A program made the position numbers and the translations under genes. This document shows, in pieces, positions 11,505 through 22,718 of a DNA stretch of 64,000 bases. A model generated the notes under the pieces. That model did no database searches. It saw nothing but the letters and a program-made list of their open reading frames with translations, and was not told the origin of the DNA. The DNA is from Staphylotrichum longicolle (Eukaryota; Ascomycota; Sordariomycetes; Sordariales; Chaetomiaceae), in the NCBI GenBank assembly GCA_019096155.1, contig JAHCVI010000001.1, positions 11,036,001 to 11,100,000 on the forward strand. Direction: 5' to 3'. Position 1 is the first letter of the stretch. Every line of letters starts with the position of its first letter.

Positions 11505-11729
11505 AAACGAGGACCAAAGGGGGTCGTTTCTCCTCCGTCCCCTGTCTCCGTTGACGCCCTATCCTTCCCGGAGAGTGGGGAGCACACAGCATCTGGCTCT
11601 GGCAGTCTTTCGGCAGGCACAAGGGAAGGGCAAGGGTAGGGGGATGATGGGGGGGAAGGTGCACCTGAAAGTGCCCCATCCCATGCTCCATGCAAGCTGC
11701 GAGTGCGGGCGTGCATGCGATCCCGGCCG

Positions 11730-11735
11730 GATAAG
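11730..11735 (+). promoter_or_regulatory. GATAAG motif upstream of the ammonium transporter
   Basis: GATAAG lies about 525 nt upstream of the transporter ATG, and a second copy is on the minus strand at 11976-11981. GATA-type nitrogen regulators (AreA/NIT2) bind HGATAR sites. Both copies here are preceded by G, which is not the preferred base, so they may be chance matches. Confidence 0.2.
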
Positions 11736-12201
11736 CCTGCCTCGCTCAATTAGCTAGCTGTAGAGTGCGGGAGCCCACCCGGACGGGTGTGTGGGCGAGT
11801 TCGATGGCCCATTGCCATCTCGGAGCGAAAGGCGCAGTCCAGTCGAGCAATCAAGCCCACCGCGTTGCCCCGTTTCAATCGGGTGGAATCGACGCACGGC
11901 AAAAATCTGGCCATGCCCCCTGGCTGTTTGGTTCGTCTGTGGTTCCGCCCACTCATCTGGGGTCATCCTGGTGACCTTATCCAGGGCTGCCGAAAACAGC
12001 TGCATAAGCGGACCCGGGAGAGAGTGGCGGCCCAGCGTGTGGGAGGGATGGACCCCCGCTCCCGGGCTGGCCGCTCCCACCTTTTTGCGGGCTACGAAAG
12101 TGTGCAGCAGCTGTACGTTACAGTACATGCGAACCTTTGCCGTTCTGGACCACAGATGCCGCCCTGGACAGGTACCCGCCGAGGTGTCGCATGTCTACAG
12201 T

Positions 12202-12228
12202 CGCTCGACTCGCTCAACTCGCTCGACT
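12202..12228. repeat. Short tandem repeat, 9-nt unit x3
   Basis: Three consecutive 9-mers are seen: CGCTCGACT, CGCTCAACT and CGCTCGACT, with one substitution in the middle copy. No function is suggested. Confidence 0.7.
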
Positions 12229-15200
12229 CGCCGCCAGGCTTGAGCATGTCAGACCCGATTCCCACTGTCTCGGATCGCCAGACGGGAGCACACCAGTCCC
12301 GGCAGAACAAGCCCCAGCAGACAGGGCACGTCCTTGAACACCCACGATGACACGCCGGGACAATGGAGCTCGCCAAGGCAGTTGAAGAGAACCCCCAACT
12401 CCCCACTGCGTCACCCCGTCGTCCTTCATCTTAGAACCCTTCATCTGATCAGTCTGCAGTCTGCTGGCATGACGGATTGGCTTTGATAGCGCATCGTCCC
12501 ATGCTGTCATCTCCCCCCAGCTGAGTGAGGTGTTTGCGAGCCCGTATCGATATGTGTGTAAAACGAGGGACATCTCGATTCGGACATGCTTTGTCTTGGT
12601 ATTCGGTGGGGGTCGGTGTGTGTGCACACGACCAGCTGATGCAGAGGAAGGGTTGCGCTCCTCCAATTTGAACATGTCAAGACTTTCCATCAAACCAAGC
12701 CCTGCAGACAGCCACGCCGTCCAGTGAGAGGCAGGACAGAGCGAGATGCTCAATCTCTCCCGCGCCGACTACCAAGTAACTAACTAGCTCGTCCCGGAGC
12801 GCCGGGAGCTCCCAAGTCACTGCGACGATGCAGCGACGCAGCGATGCTCCAGTTCCCCATCCGTGCTTGCGGGGGCCACAGGGCTGCTACTGCATCGCTC
12901 CATGTCGTCACCCGGGGATCGCAACACGGGGACCGACTTTTGCAAAGCTGCATCATCAGTGGAAACACAGTAGCCCGGGCGGAGGGCAGGGCGGCGTGAT
13001 ACCCTTCGCGGCTAGCTGTCCCCCCAAGAAACGGGAAACTCGACGTTGCGGAGTTGGAGGGGCAGAGAGATCTCCACTGGACCAATGAAGCTTGGCGATC
13101 GGGTTGTTGTTCCTTCTCCTGCAGGGCTGCCGCCCGCCAACCCAATTCGCCTTACCGTAACCTTGGCAAACCCTTTCAGCTCCAGCTCTTCCACCCACAC
13201 AAGCTGCGCCCTCGATCTCGATCGAAGCTGGGAGCTGGGAGCTCTGTTCCAATGGAGACTGCGCCATGTCGATCTCGATTCACTGGCCTTCTCGTCACCA
13301 AGACTGAATCTTGACGACCCCGCGAAAGGTCCAATCCAATCAAAGCCAGAGATCTGGCAGCACAATGAACAAGCCACGAGCAGTTCGGACGCAGAAAACG
13401 GCGACTTTTTACCTAGCGCATGGGGCTGGAACGGGGATGCTAAGCGACAGCCACCACCCAGGGACCAAGCCGGGAAGCGTGGGGCCGCCAGTTTCTGTTA
13501 CGAAATGTTTTCTGTTGAGGCTCAATCTTGGGCCTGGACCAGCAAGAGCTCTAACCAGGCGGTAGGGTCCCCCGGGCGAATCAGAGCCCAACGTCTTTCC
13601 TTATCTGGTGCCCCAGTCTTTCCAGAGATCTTCCACACGTTTCATGCCGGGACCGCCCCTGTGCAGCTTATCAAGTGGAGCTTTGGGCAGCTGGGGCGAG
13701 AATTTGAATCACTGCGCTGACTGACGGTTTTCTGACTGGCTCTAATTGAGCTGATCTCGCGACCATCGACGACGACGATCGGCTTATTTCGAACCGGGCC
13801 CTGGTCGACGGAACCTGTAACCTCGGGCTGCCTCCTCGCAAAGTGGACGGAGGCAACATGCCATGCTTTTCACCGCCGGCAACCCGGCACAACACGGGAA
13901 AAGACTCGAGCCCGAGACGGGGCATCTCACACAACTAAATCGAGCAGCAAAAAGTTCGACAGCAGAAAAGGGGAGTGCGACTCTCGTGACGTTCGTCTCC
14001 TGATTCAGCTCGGTTTCTCTTGGGCAGAGCAGCAAGACAAGAAAGGGGGTCCTGCCCTTCTCGGATCGTGATCTCCGAATTCGTCTCGTGGTGGCGACTG
14101 GGACCTGATGTCAAGCGCCGACTCTGCCCGTGACGGGCCTTCCACTTGGGTCTCAACCCCGGCAGGTTCATGCCTCAATGCAGGTGCCGAGACGGTGCCG
14201 AAGCTTTGCAGTGCAATAGGACTACTCCTTGGGGCACAAACGCAATGACGGCGCGCGGGATTGTACAAGAAAGCAATGCTCAAACACCAGAGTCCGATTG
14301 ATAAGTGCGTCGACGTCCACCCAAAAGAGCGAGTGCGCCCCGGCAGGGTCAGGAGAGGGCTACGGATGCCTCGTGAAGCTCAGCGCGGCCTTGCAGCCCA
14401 TTGGGGAATTTCCATCGGGCTTGGCAGGCTTTATTATGTTTTTGTTACAAGCATTGGGTTTTCGCCACTGGCCGATAAGCCAGAAGAAGATACGGTTCAT
14501 TCCGAACCCCAACAGGGCACTGAGCTTTTCCGCTCGGCCATGTTGCAGCTCAGGGACTGGCATCACCCACGAGCACGGAAGGAAAAGCGACCGTATTCAC
14601 AGAGCCGCACCTCCCGCGCGCAAGCATCTTGCTTGACGCCGACACAAAACCCAGAAGGCGGCTGGATGAACAACCTCCCTCATCGTTAGAACAATAGCTT
14701 GAATCAGGGTCCGCCCAAAGTCTCGATCTCGTCCTCTTCTGACTTCACATGGCAATCAAGCTACCCTCCATACACACGTAACCAAGACATCGCAAGTCGC
14801 GAGTGAACGATTCCACTTCGTCTCATTGATGTCAATTCCGCTGATCGTCCCCGATAACAGAACCAGGTTATCTACTCATGGACACAATGGCCAGCCTTGC
14901 TCTGAGCGCACTGCACAGGACTGGTCCTGTTTCCTTTTTCCCGCCGGAGTGCACACCTTCACTGAGTTCCAGTCGTCTAACCAGGCATTCTCGGTTCTCC
15001 GCGGACTCCCGGGCCTGAACCCAGCAGCTGGCGGGCCGAGAACACAGTTGTGGAGTAGTCATTCCCCAGTGTCACTCCATGCAGAATTGGGGCGAAACAA
15101 ACAGTGGCCAAGTAATGCTGTCCTAAACTACAAAGCCTGGGTTTGTGAAATTATCTCATGAAGCGGAAGTGTCTTGTGTCGAGTCTGATGGGCCTAGGAA

Positions 15201-16231
15201 CAGCCCCTGCTCTACCGCTTCAACCGAGCCGCCAGAGCCCTTCATGCTTTGTGACAATGGTGATGTTGTTGCAGTGCTGGGCCTTTTTCTCTTCGAGCAA
15301 TTCCCAATGAACAGCCCGGCCGAGGGCAAAAAGACTGCACCTGACATGTTCCCAAAAGGTTGCCAAAACACCCGACATGCATAATCCACAATTGTGAATT
15401 GTTCCGCTCTCCAGTGAAGCAGGAAGGGGGTAACGGGTTCCTCTAGCTCTCTCGATGTCACAAAGAAACTCAAGAGGGACTTCGGGCCTTGAACCCCGCA
15501 ACCTCACGGAACACAAAGCCATAACTTGTCCACTAAGACTGTCGACGTCGGCCCGTGAACAATGAGTGGGATAAACTTGACGAAGCATTCGCTGCACAGG
15601 TGTGTAACCTGCACATGACCTTTCCTGGCGCCGCCTTCAGGAGAGAAGACGCTGGACGAACCCCGCCCATGCACACATCACACCGTCCTCCTGCCGAATT
15701 AAGCGTCAAGATGCCTCTCAGCGCTCCTCAATCGGGGCCCGTCCGGGACCAGAATTTCCTCGATACTCTGATACTCGCCTAACATATGTGCTCTACTCTC
15801 CACTACCCACCCGTCTTCATGCTTGTCCACCACAGGACCGCCCACCAGCGCCCGTCCCTCTGTGCTCAAGATCGCACCGAATCTAGTAAATCATCATTCT
15901 TCTTGCGCCATCCACAATGCTGGTCCCTCAACCGCACCCCCCAACGCATGACGCAAACCCCAAGAGACAAAAAAGACAGGCCCAGAGCAAACACCCGAAT
16001 AAAAACCCCCGAGTACACCCCCTAAAAGCAAACCCACTCTGCGCCATGTCGATGGCGGGTATCAAAACAACTCCCCCCCATCCGACCCTAAAGCAAACCT
16101 GAAGCAAAAAACAAACGCCGCCACCGAGAGAGTCAGCCACATGATCGTTTCCCCTGAAAATAAAATCTCCCTTCATCGTCTGGTCGCCTTGCGGCAAGCC
16201 TGCCTTGTATAGTGCCAACACAACACCGTCC

Positions 16232-18804
16232 TCAGAAAATAAACAACTCCTCCTGGTCCCCTCCCCTGGCAACATCATACATGAGGATCGTGTGATCCTT
16301 GTAATGCAACATCAACCTGTACACCACGGGCGACGCCCTCCCCATCCCGCTCTCGGGCCGCAGGTCGAGGCTCTTACCGGGACGGTACGGCACGGGCGAC
16401 ATGGCGACCCCGATGAGCGTGCAGCCCGGCCGTATCTTTTGGTCGTCCTCGGCCTTGCGCGGCAGGACGCAGTCGACTCGGAAACCGTACCGCACGCGCG
16501 TCAGGTGCAGCCGCTTGGCCGTCTTGGTCAGGGTGATGAGCGCGACGCGGCCCGTGGGCGAGCCGGCCACCACGAGGCTCAGCTCGGGGACGTGGAGGAG
16601 CATGCTGACCCGCTCCGAGTAGGCTGGGTGCATGTCCCACGGGGAGGTCGAGCCCGTGTGGTTTTGGTGGGCGAGGAGGTACTTGCACTCGATGCAGGGC
16701 GCGTCGCGGTCAAACGGCTGGAGCTCGACATCTGTCGGCGAGGTGCGGAGGACACAAAACTCCTTGACGAGGTGGCGGGGAAGGCTGACACCCGAAAAGT
16801 TGACGTGCTTCAGTCTCCGCTGCCGATCCGTGTACAGCCTGCTAAAGAATGTTTGCTGCGCCGCGCCTCCGTCCAGGACGGGCGTCTCGCCGAAGCTGGG
16901 GATGATGCCTCGCATCAGCTGGACTTCGTCGGACATGTCGTCGAAGCCGGGATCTGGCTTGGTCGTACCGCTGGTTATGGTCGACCAAGGTTCTTTCCCT
17001 GGAGCGGCGGTCACCGGGGATACCAGCCTCTCCCCAATCGTATCTGGTGATGTGGTAGTGTACATGCCCTCTTCGGCCTCGGAGTCGCTATCGCTGTCCC
17101 AGATGTCCGAAAGGTCGTCCTCTTGGCATTCTTGCTTGGTGGTGTGCGTTTTCGGGTAGTCAACGCGAGTGTGACGCTGCCGGAAGAGGTTGTCGGGATT
17201 CGTCGAGTACCCCTTGATGTAGTACAGACTACATGTGGTGTCCAGCCAGATTCTGTTTTCCTCGGCTTTCGTGCCAGCAATGACCTCGCTTCCCGGCAAC
17301 CCCAACGATTCACGAATCGTCTTGGTCGGCTTGAAGCTGCTATAAGGGAGCACCAGCACGCCCCAGCCCCTAATTCTGCATGATCGTCAGTCCTGCATCC
17401 AAATGCTGCGCTCCCTGATGGAAAGTTGCATACCCGTGCATCATCTGCTGGTCCCTCATGAGAGCGTCTTGCCATCGGACAGGCGGCTCGCCAATCTTCC
17501 AGATATCGAGGAGCCAAACGTTGCCAATGATATCAATGGCGGCCACCTTTTCTGCCTCTCCCGCCTCGTCATCAATGAAGGTGACGTTGGGAATGTTGTT
17601 GCCAGCACGGCTGAGGGGCAAAATGATCCTCCACGTCCTCGTCCTCGATCGAAAGTGCCTCTGAAGCTCGAAGGCCGTCTGGCCACAGGGTAAAGTGGGC
17701 GAATCGTCTACTGCTGGGAACTTGACGGGAGCATTGGCGTGGCTGAGCGCAAAGGCAAACACGGTAACCTCGTGAAGGTTGGAACTGACGGCAATCAGGC
17801 GGGACTGCTCGTGAATGGCAAGCCCCCATGCCGACTTGCCAACGTTTTCATGGAAGAACAGCTTCGGGTGTGCTATCTGGCGTGATGGGGATGCGGTTAC
17901 ACCACGGGCCTGATCGCTATGGGCCCTGATGCAGCGTACGATGGAGTGTGTGTAGTACGCGGCTGCGTCGCCGTCGTCGTAGGCAAACAAGACGATCTCC
18001 AAGTCGCCCAGATTTCCCACGATTATGTGGTTGATCTGATGCGGGAAGCGGTGGTCCAGGGCTCCGCCGATTTCTTGAGCCATCTTGGACTGCCGCGGGT
18101 GAAGGATGAGCGACGGAGCCGGTAGAATCTGGGGCCCGGCCCTTCGTGGCTGGTAGACATAGATCCTGTCCTGATAGGCCGCGAAGTACAGCTGCATCAT
18201 TGGCACGTCAACACAGCTCTCCATCCAAAGGAGAAACAATACGTACATTGTAACGCTGCGAGAGGGCTGTGAGGTTGTTCCTCGTAGTCGCAATTCTCGG
18301 GAAACCATGTTGGGCGTGATTCAAATCGGTCTCGATTCCGGTGCTGAAGATGGGTTCCCAATCAAGCAGCTCCCCAAATCCGCCTTCGCCATAGAGCTCC
18401 TCCTCTGACTCATCTTCGGCGTCATCGTCCTCGTCGTCGAAGGCGATTTCGTTATCATGTGGTGCCTCGTTCACAAACGTCCTGAGGTCCTCGAGGACAT
18501 GGGCGCCGAACTACATGGAGAAGATGAGGTCAGCCCGAGAAAATCATTTGAAAGCTTGGAACTGAAGCGTGGAGAAGCAAGGCGGAAAACGGGAAGCATG
18601 AAGCATGTGCTCCATCCCACGATACGGCTCAGGCCAGGCTCGCTGCTTTCGGCGTCCGTCCCCGTTCAAACCAAACAGCGAACCCCCGAGATTTGTATGC
18701 ATGCATGCACTTACTCTGCTCTCGGCAGTCTGGACAAAACAGGTCGGGCTGACGTAGAGCTGTTCGTAGTCGTTGTTCGCGCCCGTAGCCGCGGCCGAAT
18801 CCAT
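16232..18804 (-). CDS. CRT10-like protein (WD-repeat-like regulator)
   Basis: Four exons (18804-18715, 18510-18247, 18191-17434 and 17375-16232) give 751 aa. All junctions keep phase and yield smooth protein, for example the join reading MMHG then IRGWGVLVLPYSS. After a short N terminus there is a strongly acidic block (about residues 45-60, DDEDDDAEDESEEE). Beta-strand-rich segments follow that look like a propeller (YFAAYQDRIYVYQP, INHIIVGNLGDLEIVLFAYDDGDAAAYY, KSAWGLAIHEQSRLIAVSSN). A second acidic, disordered insert (DIWDSDSDSEAEEG) splits the protein before the C-terminal domain. Size, layout and wording recall the CRT10 family. In yeast CRT10 is a negative regulator of ribonucleotide reductase genes and a partner of the Rtt101-Mms1 ubiquitin ligase. 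The assignment is from memory of the family. The start at MDSAAATG was chosen as the nearest ATG to conserved sequence; an in-frame ATG lies further upstream. Confidence 0.7.
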
Positions 18805-19544
18805 GCTCACGTTGCGTTGACCGATCCGAGGATGACCACGAGGGCGTGGGACATTGTTTGCGGGAGCGTTGCGGGCAGCAGGATGATGCCGTTTCAAGGC
18901 AAGGGAGCAAGGAGCGCCAAAGTCGGTGTTGGCCCGCGCGTTGACGGAGGTTGCGTACCCAACGGCAGTAAAGTCCGGCACGTTGTGCTGTGATCAGATG
19001 GTCGAGCTCATGGAAGGCAACGAACGGCCTATCGATAAGGCGGGGAAGGTGGGTGGGTGGGCAGACGTCAGCGGTGCATCAGCCGGGCGGGACTCAGGTC
19101 CGTAATTTTACCATACATTACCGAAATGTCACCACACTGTTGAGATTCGTTACGCAGCGCACCACAGCCACCCAGACTGAACAGAAATCTGACATGTGGA
19201 CAAAAACTGACGATTATCCGATCAAACACTGGACTTTATGATGTGTGACGGTATGTTGGTATCAAAAATGCACGCAAAGGAGCGTCAGTACATGTCAGCA
19301 CAGAGTAGTTTCTGGCCTTTCGCCCGTATCCAAGCACTTTCTTTCTCGGTACCAGGCACAATGATGAATGAACGCCAGAGCCACGCTCAAACCAGGATTG
19401 TCGTGAGAACGCCACAGGCAACGACGCCGAAGTATGACTTTTGATGTGACCCACGCCAGGACGCCAAATGTCCCAAGCAACCAAACGCCATTTACCACAA
19501 CCCTCCAAAGACAAAGAAAACTTAGCACGCTCGCTCTACCCCCT
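18805..19544. other. Intergenic spacer between two tandem minus-strand genes
   Basis: This 740-nt spacer holds the upstream region of the CRT10-like gene and the 3' flank of the GH5 gene. The 19100-19500 part is AT-richer than its surroundings. No coding frame or RNA gene is supported. Confidence 0.55.
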
Positions 19545-20903
19545 CTAACCCCTGCCGGACCGTATCAGTTCGGTCATGTCTTTCATCCGGTAATCTAGGA
19601 TCGGCGTGATCCAGTCGTCCTCGACAAGCGAGTATGTCTCTCTGTCGTCGTCCTTGGGTTTCCGCGGGTTGATGGCCCAGTACCCAAAGTCCGCATCGAT
19701 CGTCTTCAGATAGCGCAGCAGGTTCTTCCAGTAGTTGGCATCCCCCACGCCGGGGTCGGCCGGCGCGCCAAACTCGCCAACCCAGACCGGCGCGATGTCG
19801 CCCTCAACCAGGTACGCCCAGTTCTTGCGCATGGACTGGACGAAGCTCGGGTAGGTCCGCTTCGCATACCGGCCGCCCAAGCTGCCCCATCCGCTCCACG
19901 AGTAGACGTGGGCCGAGTAGACCACGCGGTCCGGCACGTCCAGCACCACCGGCCTCCGGGCCACCCCCGTAAGGTCGTTCCCGGACTCGGTGCCGCCGAC
20001 GATGATGAGCCAGTCCGGGTTCATCTTGAGCAGCGCATTCCCCGCCTTCTCCGCCGCCGTCGCCCACCGGTCCCAAGGCATGGTGCCCCACATGCCCCTG
20101 ACCTCGTTCCGCAGGTCCGCGCCGATCACGAGGCTGTTGTTCCGGAACCTCCCCATGATCTCCTCCCAGTGCTCGATCCACTCCTCCTCCGTCTGCCGCA
20201 CCCGGCACATCATGCCCGGCAGGTGGTCGTTCGCCCACCCGGCATCGCACGGGTCGGCGCCGCAGCACCACGTGGCCGAGGTGATGTGGTTGTTCACAAT
20301 CACGGCGATGCCCTCCCTGGTCAGGGCCTCGACCACGGCCTGGAACACGTCCATGGCGCGGAGCCCCACCAGGTCCGGGTTGGCGGCGAGCAGGTGCGGC
20401 ATGACGACCGGGTTGGCCATGACCATCTCGTCGCTGTACGGCAGCCGCACCGAGTTGAAGCCCATGCGGCGCACCGTCCGCGCGATCACGTCGCGGTGCA
20501 CGACCTCGAGGCCGCCGGGGATGAAGAGCTCGTCGGACCCGCCGTACCAGTTCACGCTCGACATCTTGAAGCGGCGGCCGTTGGCGTCGACGACGTTGCG
20601 GCCCTTGGCGCGGAGCGGGAGCGCGAACTTGGGCGACGAGAGGAACGTGTCGTCGAGCGGCGGCGGCAACGGCCGCTGGGCAAAGAGACGGGCCGAGGCG
20701 TCGGGGATCCAGGGAATGCCGAGGCTGGATTCGGAACGGCGAATGTAGAGAACGGCCGCCCCGAGCAGGGCGGCGAGGATGAAAAGAAACATCGGCCGTC
20801 GGCGGAGCGCGAGCTTGGGCCGTGGGTGGGCAGTTGATAGGGGTGGTGGCGGCGGTGAGGTTGGGAGGAATATTCGGTTTCGGCGTGGTGGTAGGCACAA
20901 CAT
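19545..20903 (-). CDS. Glycoside hydrolase family 5 protein, type II membrane anchored
   Basis: A single uninterrupted frame gives 452 aa. The N terminus is short, basic and proline-rich, followed by a hydrophobic anchor at about residues 38-54 (MFLFILAALLGAAVLYI) with arginines on both sides, so the catalytic domain should lie in the secretory lumen or outside the cell. GH5 hallmarks are present: SSVNWYGGSD early in the barrel, NNHITSATWCC near strand 4, Glu267 in GADLRNEVRG as acid/base, HVYSWSGWG, and Glu377 in VWVGEFGAP as nucleophile. Four cysteines near 213-233 (TWCCGADPCD, MMC) may form disulfides. The family contains endoglucanases, mannanases and related enzymes; the substrate cannot be read from the sequence. 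Translation could instead begin at Met38, which would give a plain signal-anchor. Confidence 0.9.
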   Translation of the reverse strand: MLCLPPRRNRIFLPTSPPPPPLSTAHPRPKLALRRRPMFLFILAALLGAAVLYIRRSESSLGIPWIPDASARLFAQRPLPPPLDDTFLSSPKFALPLRAKGRNVVDANGRRFKMSSVNWYGGSDELFIPGGLEVVHRDVIARTVRRMGFNSVRLPYSDEMVMANPVVMPHLLAANPDLVGLRAMDVFQAVVEALTREGIAVIVNNHITSATWCCGADPCDAGWANDHLPGMMCRVRQTEEEWIEHWEEIMGRFRNNSLVIGADLRNEVRGMWGTMPWDRWATAAEKAGNALLKMNPDWLIIVGGTESGNDLTGVARRPVVLDVPDRVVYSAHVYSWSGWGSLGGRYAKRTYPSFVQSMRKNWAYLVEGDIAPVWVGEFGAPADPGVGDANYWKNLLRYLKTIDADFGYWAINPRKPKDDDRETYSLVEDDWITPILDYRMKDMTELIRSGRG

Positions 20904-22718
20904 TGTGAGACGACGGCGCCAAAGGCGGGAGCTACCTTAGCTCGAGAAAAGTGGGTTCTGCGGTTCAGGGCTGCTGACGTCCTGGCGGGGCGGGGCTGCG
21001 CCGAGAGCTGAACACTAGGCGAGCGAGCTCTTGGTGCTCGGATGCGGTCTGAAACGGGATGGAGCTCGAGGTAGGATAGCTCATTCGCCGTGCGCAGTCC
21101 AGGAGACGACGAGAGGTATTGCGATTTGGTTTTGTTCCTTGACCGGATCTCAGCTAAAATGTCGACTGCCGCAAGTTTCAATCTGGCATTAAGGGAAACT
21201 AAGGTAGAGGTGGTTACGTATGGAGCTGCAGTCGGCTGGGTCGAGCCCCGTATCTATACGATGAGAGATGCAAGAAGGAAAGGAGCAGCTGCAGTTCCAA
21301 CATGGCCAGAACCCGAGAGACGAGGGATCCGAAGGACAGTCCATGATGCATGTATATGTATACAGGGAAACCCAAAAAAAAAAAATGAGAATGCGAGGTG
21401 AAAGCAAGCGGACGCTTACTCAATGCCGACTGCGCGCGGCGCAGTGGGTGACGGAGCAGTTGCTTCAATCAGCACAGGGCTGCAGGCCGCAGCTGGGTCG
21501 GCCCATCTGAGCGTGTCTTGGCACACGGCTTCAACGGGAAAGGCTTCCCCACCCGGTCGCATCGGCGGTCGACCGAATGCCGTCCCCGGAACTTGGATCT
21601 GACACAAAAGCCCAGAAAGAAATCCGCAAGACAGCTTGACCAGCCTGATCAGCCAACCCAAACCAGAGAAACCCTCAGTTGGTTGCATGCAGTGAAACGT
21701 AGCAGTGGACACAAGTCAAATGAAAAATCAATGGAAATATGGTATTGGTATCTGAGAAGCACATGCGACCGCCTTTCTAGCCATTCCCCAAGCCGCTGAC
21801 GTCTTGATTGATTAAGGTTGAGGGATACGGAAGAGGTATGCCCAAGGGATCCACCACAAAGAAAACCGGCGCCGGCATGAACCCGAGCCCGAACCACCCG
21901 CTTCCGGCTCGTCCGGATCTTCACCATCTTATCCTGCTCTAAATGTCATCCAACAGTCACGTTTCCCGCGTGGCACCATCGGGAACCGGAATCTTCGGAT
22001 GACAAACCCCTCTATTACCCCCCGTCGCGGCCAATCAGCGCGCGACATGGCAGATAATCAGAAGGCTGCCGAGGTCCTCGATCATGATGTTTGTGCAGAA
22101 TCCAAACACTCGTCGGCGCCAGAGGTCGGCACGCGAGGTTGAGAGACGGCGCAGAGAGCGGCCACTTCCGGGATGGCACCATCCCGTCCCACCCACACCC
22201 ACACAACCCGACCGTTCCGAGACATCCGCCGATCCCGCCAGTCGGCTTGTATTAAAAATGCCACGCAGCCCATTCCGGCTGTCGTATCGAGCCCGATGCC
22301 CGATCTGATTCACACGTCCCAGCTCTGTGGTGGCATCATTCCCACCCTGGGTCCTTAAGCGTCCCAGTTTGCCAGATGCTTCCTCCTGACGCCAGCCTGA
22401 CCGATAACCGATCTATCCCATTTTTCCAAAGAGAAACAAAAAAGCTCAGTTGAGCCAGGTGCGATACCAAGTTCTTGAGAGCGGTCCTGGACGAGGAGCG
22501 ACAGTTGCGCGGGATGTTGGGCGGTGTCTGTTGCGATCACGCGATCACTCGGGTGCGCTACCCGCCAAATATACAGTGGTGAAATATGTTGTCGATGAAT
22601 CGAAGTCATGAGGCGCGGTCTTCGTCGGTGGCCTCTCCGCTCTCGGTTGAAATTATCGCAATGGAAGGCTCAAAAAATGGGGTTTGGTTTGTTGTTGTTT
22701 CGCATCCCGTCATAAATT
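20904..22718. other. Intergenic region, 1.8 kb
   Basis: This lies between the start of the GH5 gene and the stop of the receptor-like gene, both on the minus strand. An A-run (12 A) is at 21373-21384. Open frames are short and unconvincing. Sequence around 22360-22700 is moderately AT-rich, as expected for a 3' flank. Confidence 0.5.

Larger units (their letters stand above)
11207..16231. other. 5-kb intergenic region without a recognisable gene
   Basis: The first ~600 nt are the likely promoter of the ammonium transporter. A three-copy 9-nt direct repeat (CGCTCGACT with one variant) sits at 12202-12228. The longest open frame (13046-13720, plus, about 224 codons) has no recognisable motif and its composition is unlike the neighbouring genes. 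A tRNA-like stretch near 15475-15550 fails to fold. Near 16030-16230 there is A/C-rich sequence expected of the 3' flank of the CRT10-like gene. Nothing else could be supported. Confidence 0.5.

Noticed and set aside
13046..13720. Plus-strand frame of 224 codons in the 5-kb gap
   Set aside because: No recognisable motif, no splice partners, and composition unlike the genes here.
15475..15550. tRNA-like stretch on the minus strand (CTTAGTGG and GGGGTTCAAGGCCC)
   Set aside because: A-box and B-box resemblance only; the T-stem pairs in three of five positions, the anticodon stem does not close and no acceptor stem forms.
19908..20837. 310-codon plus-strand frame opposite the GH5 gene
   Set aside because: Same antisense effect of a GC-rich coding exon; rich in His, Arg and Pro, with no motif.
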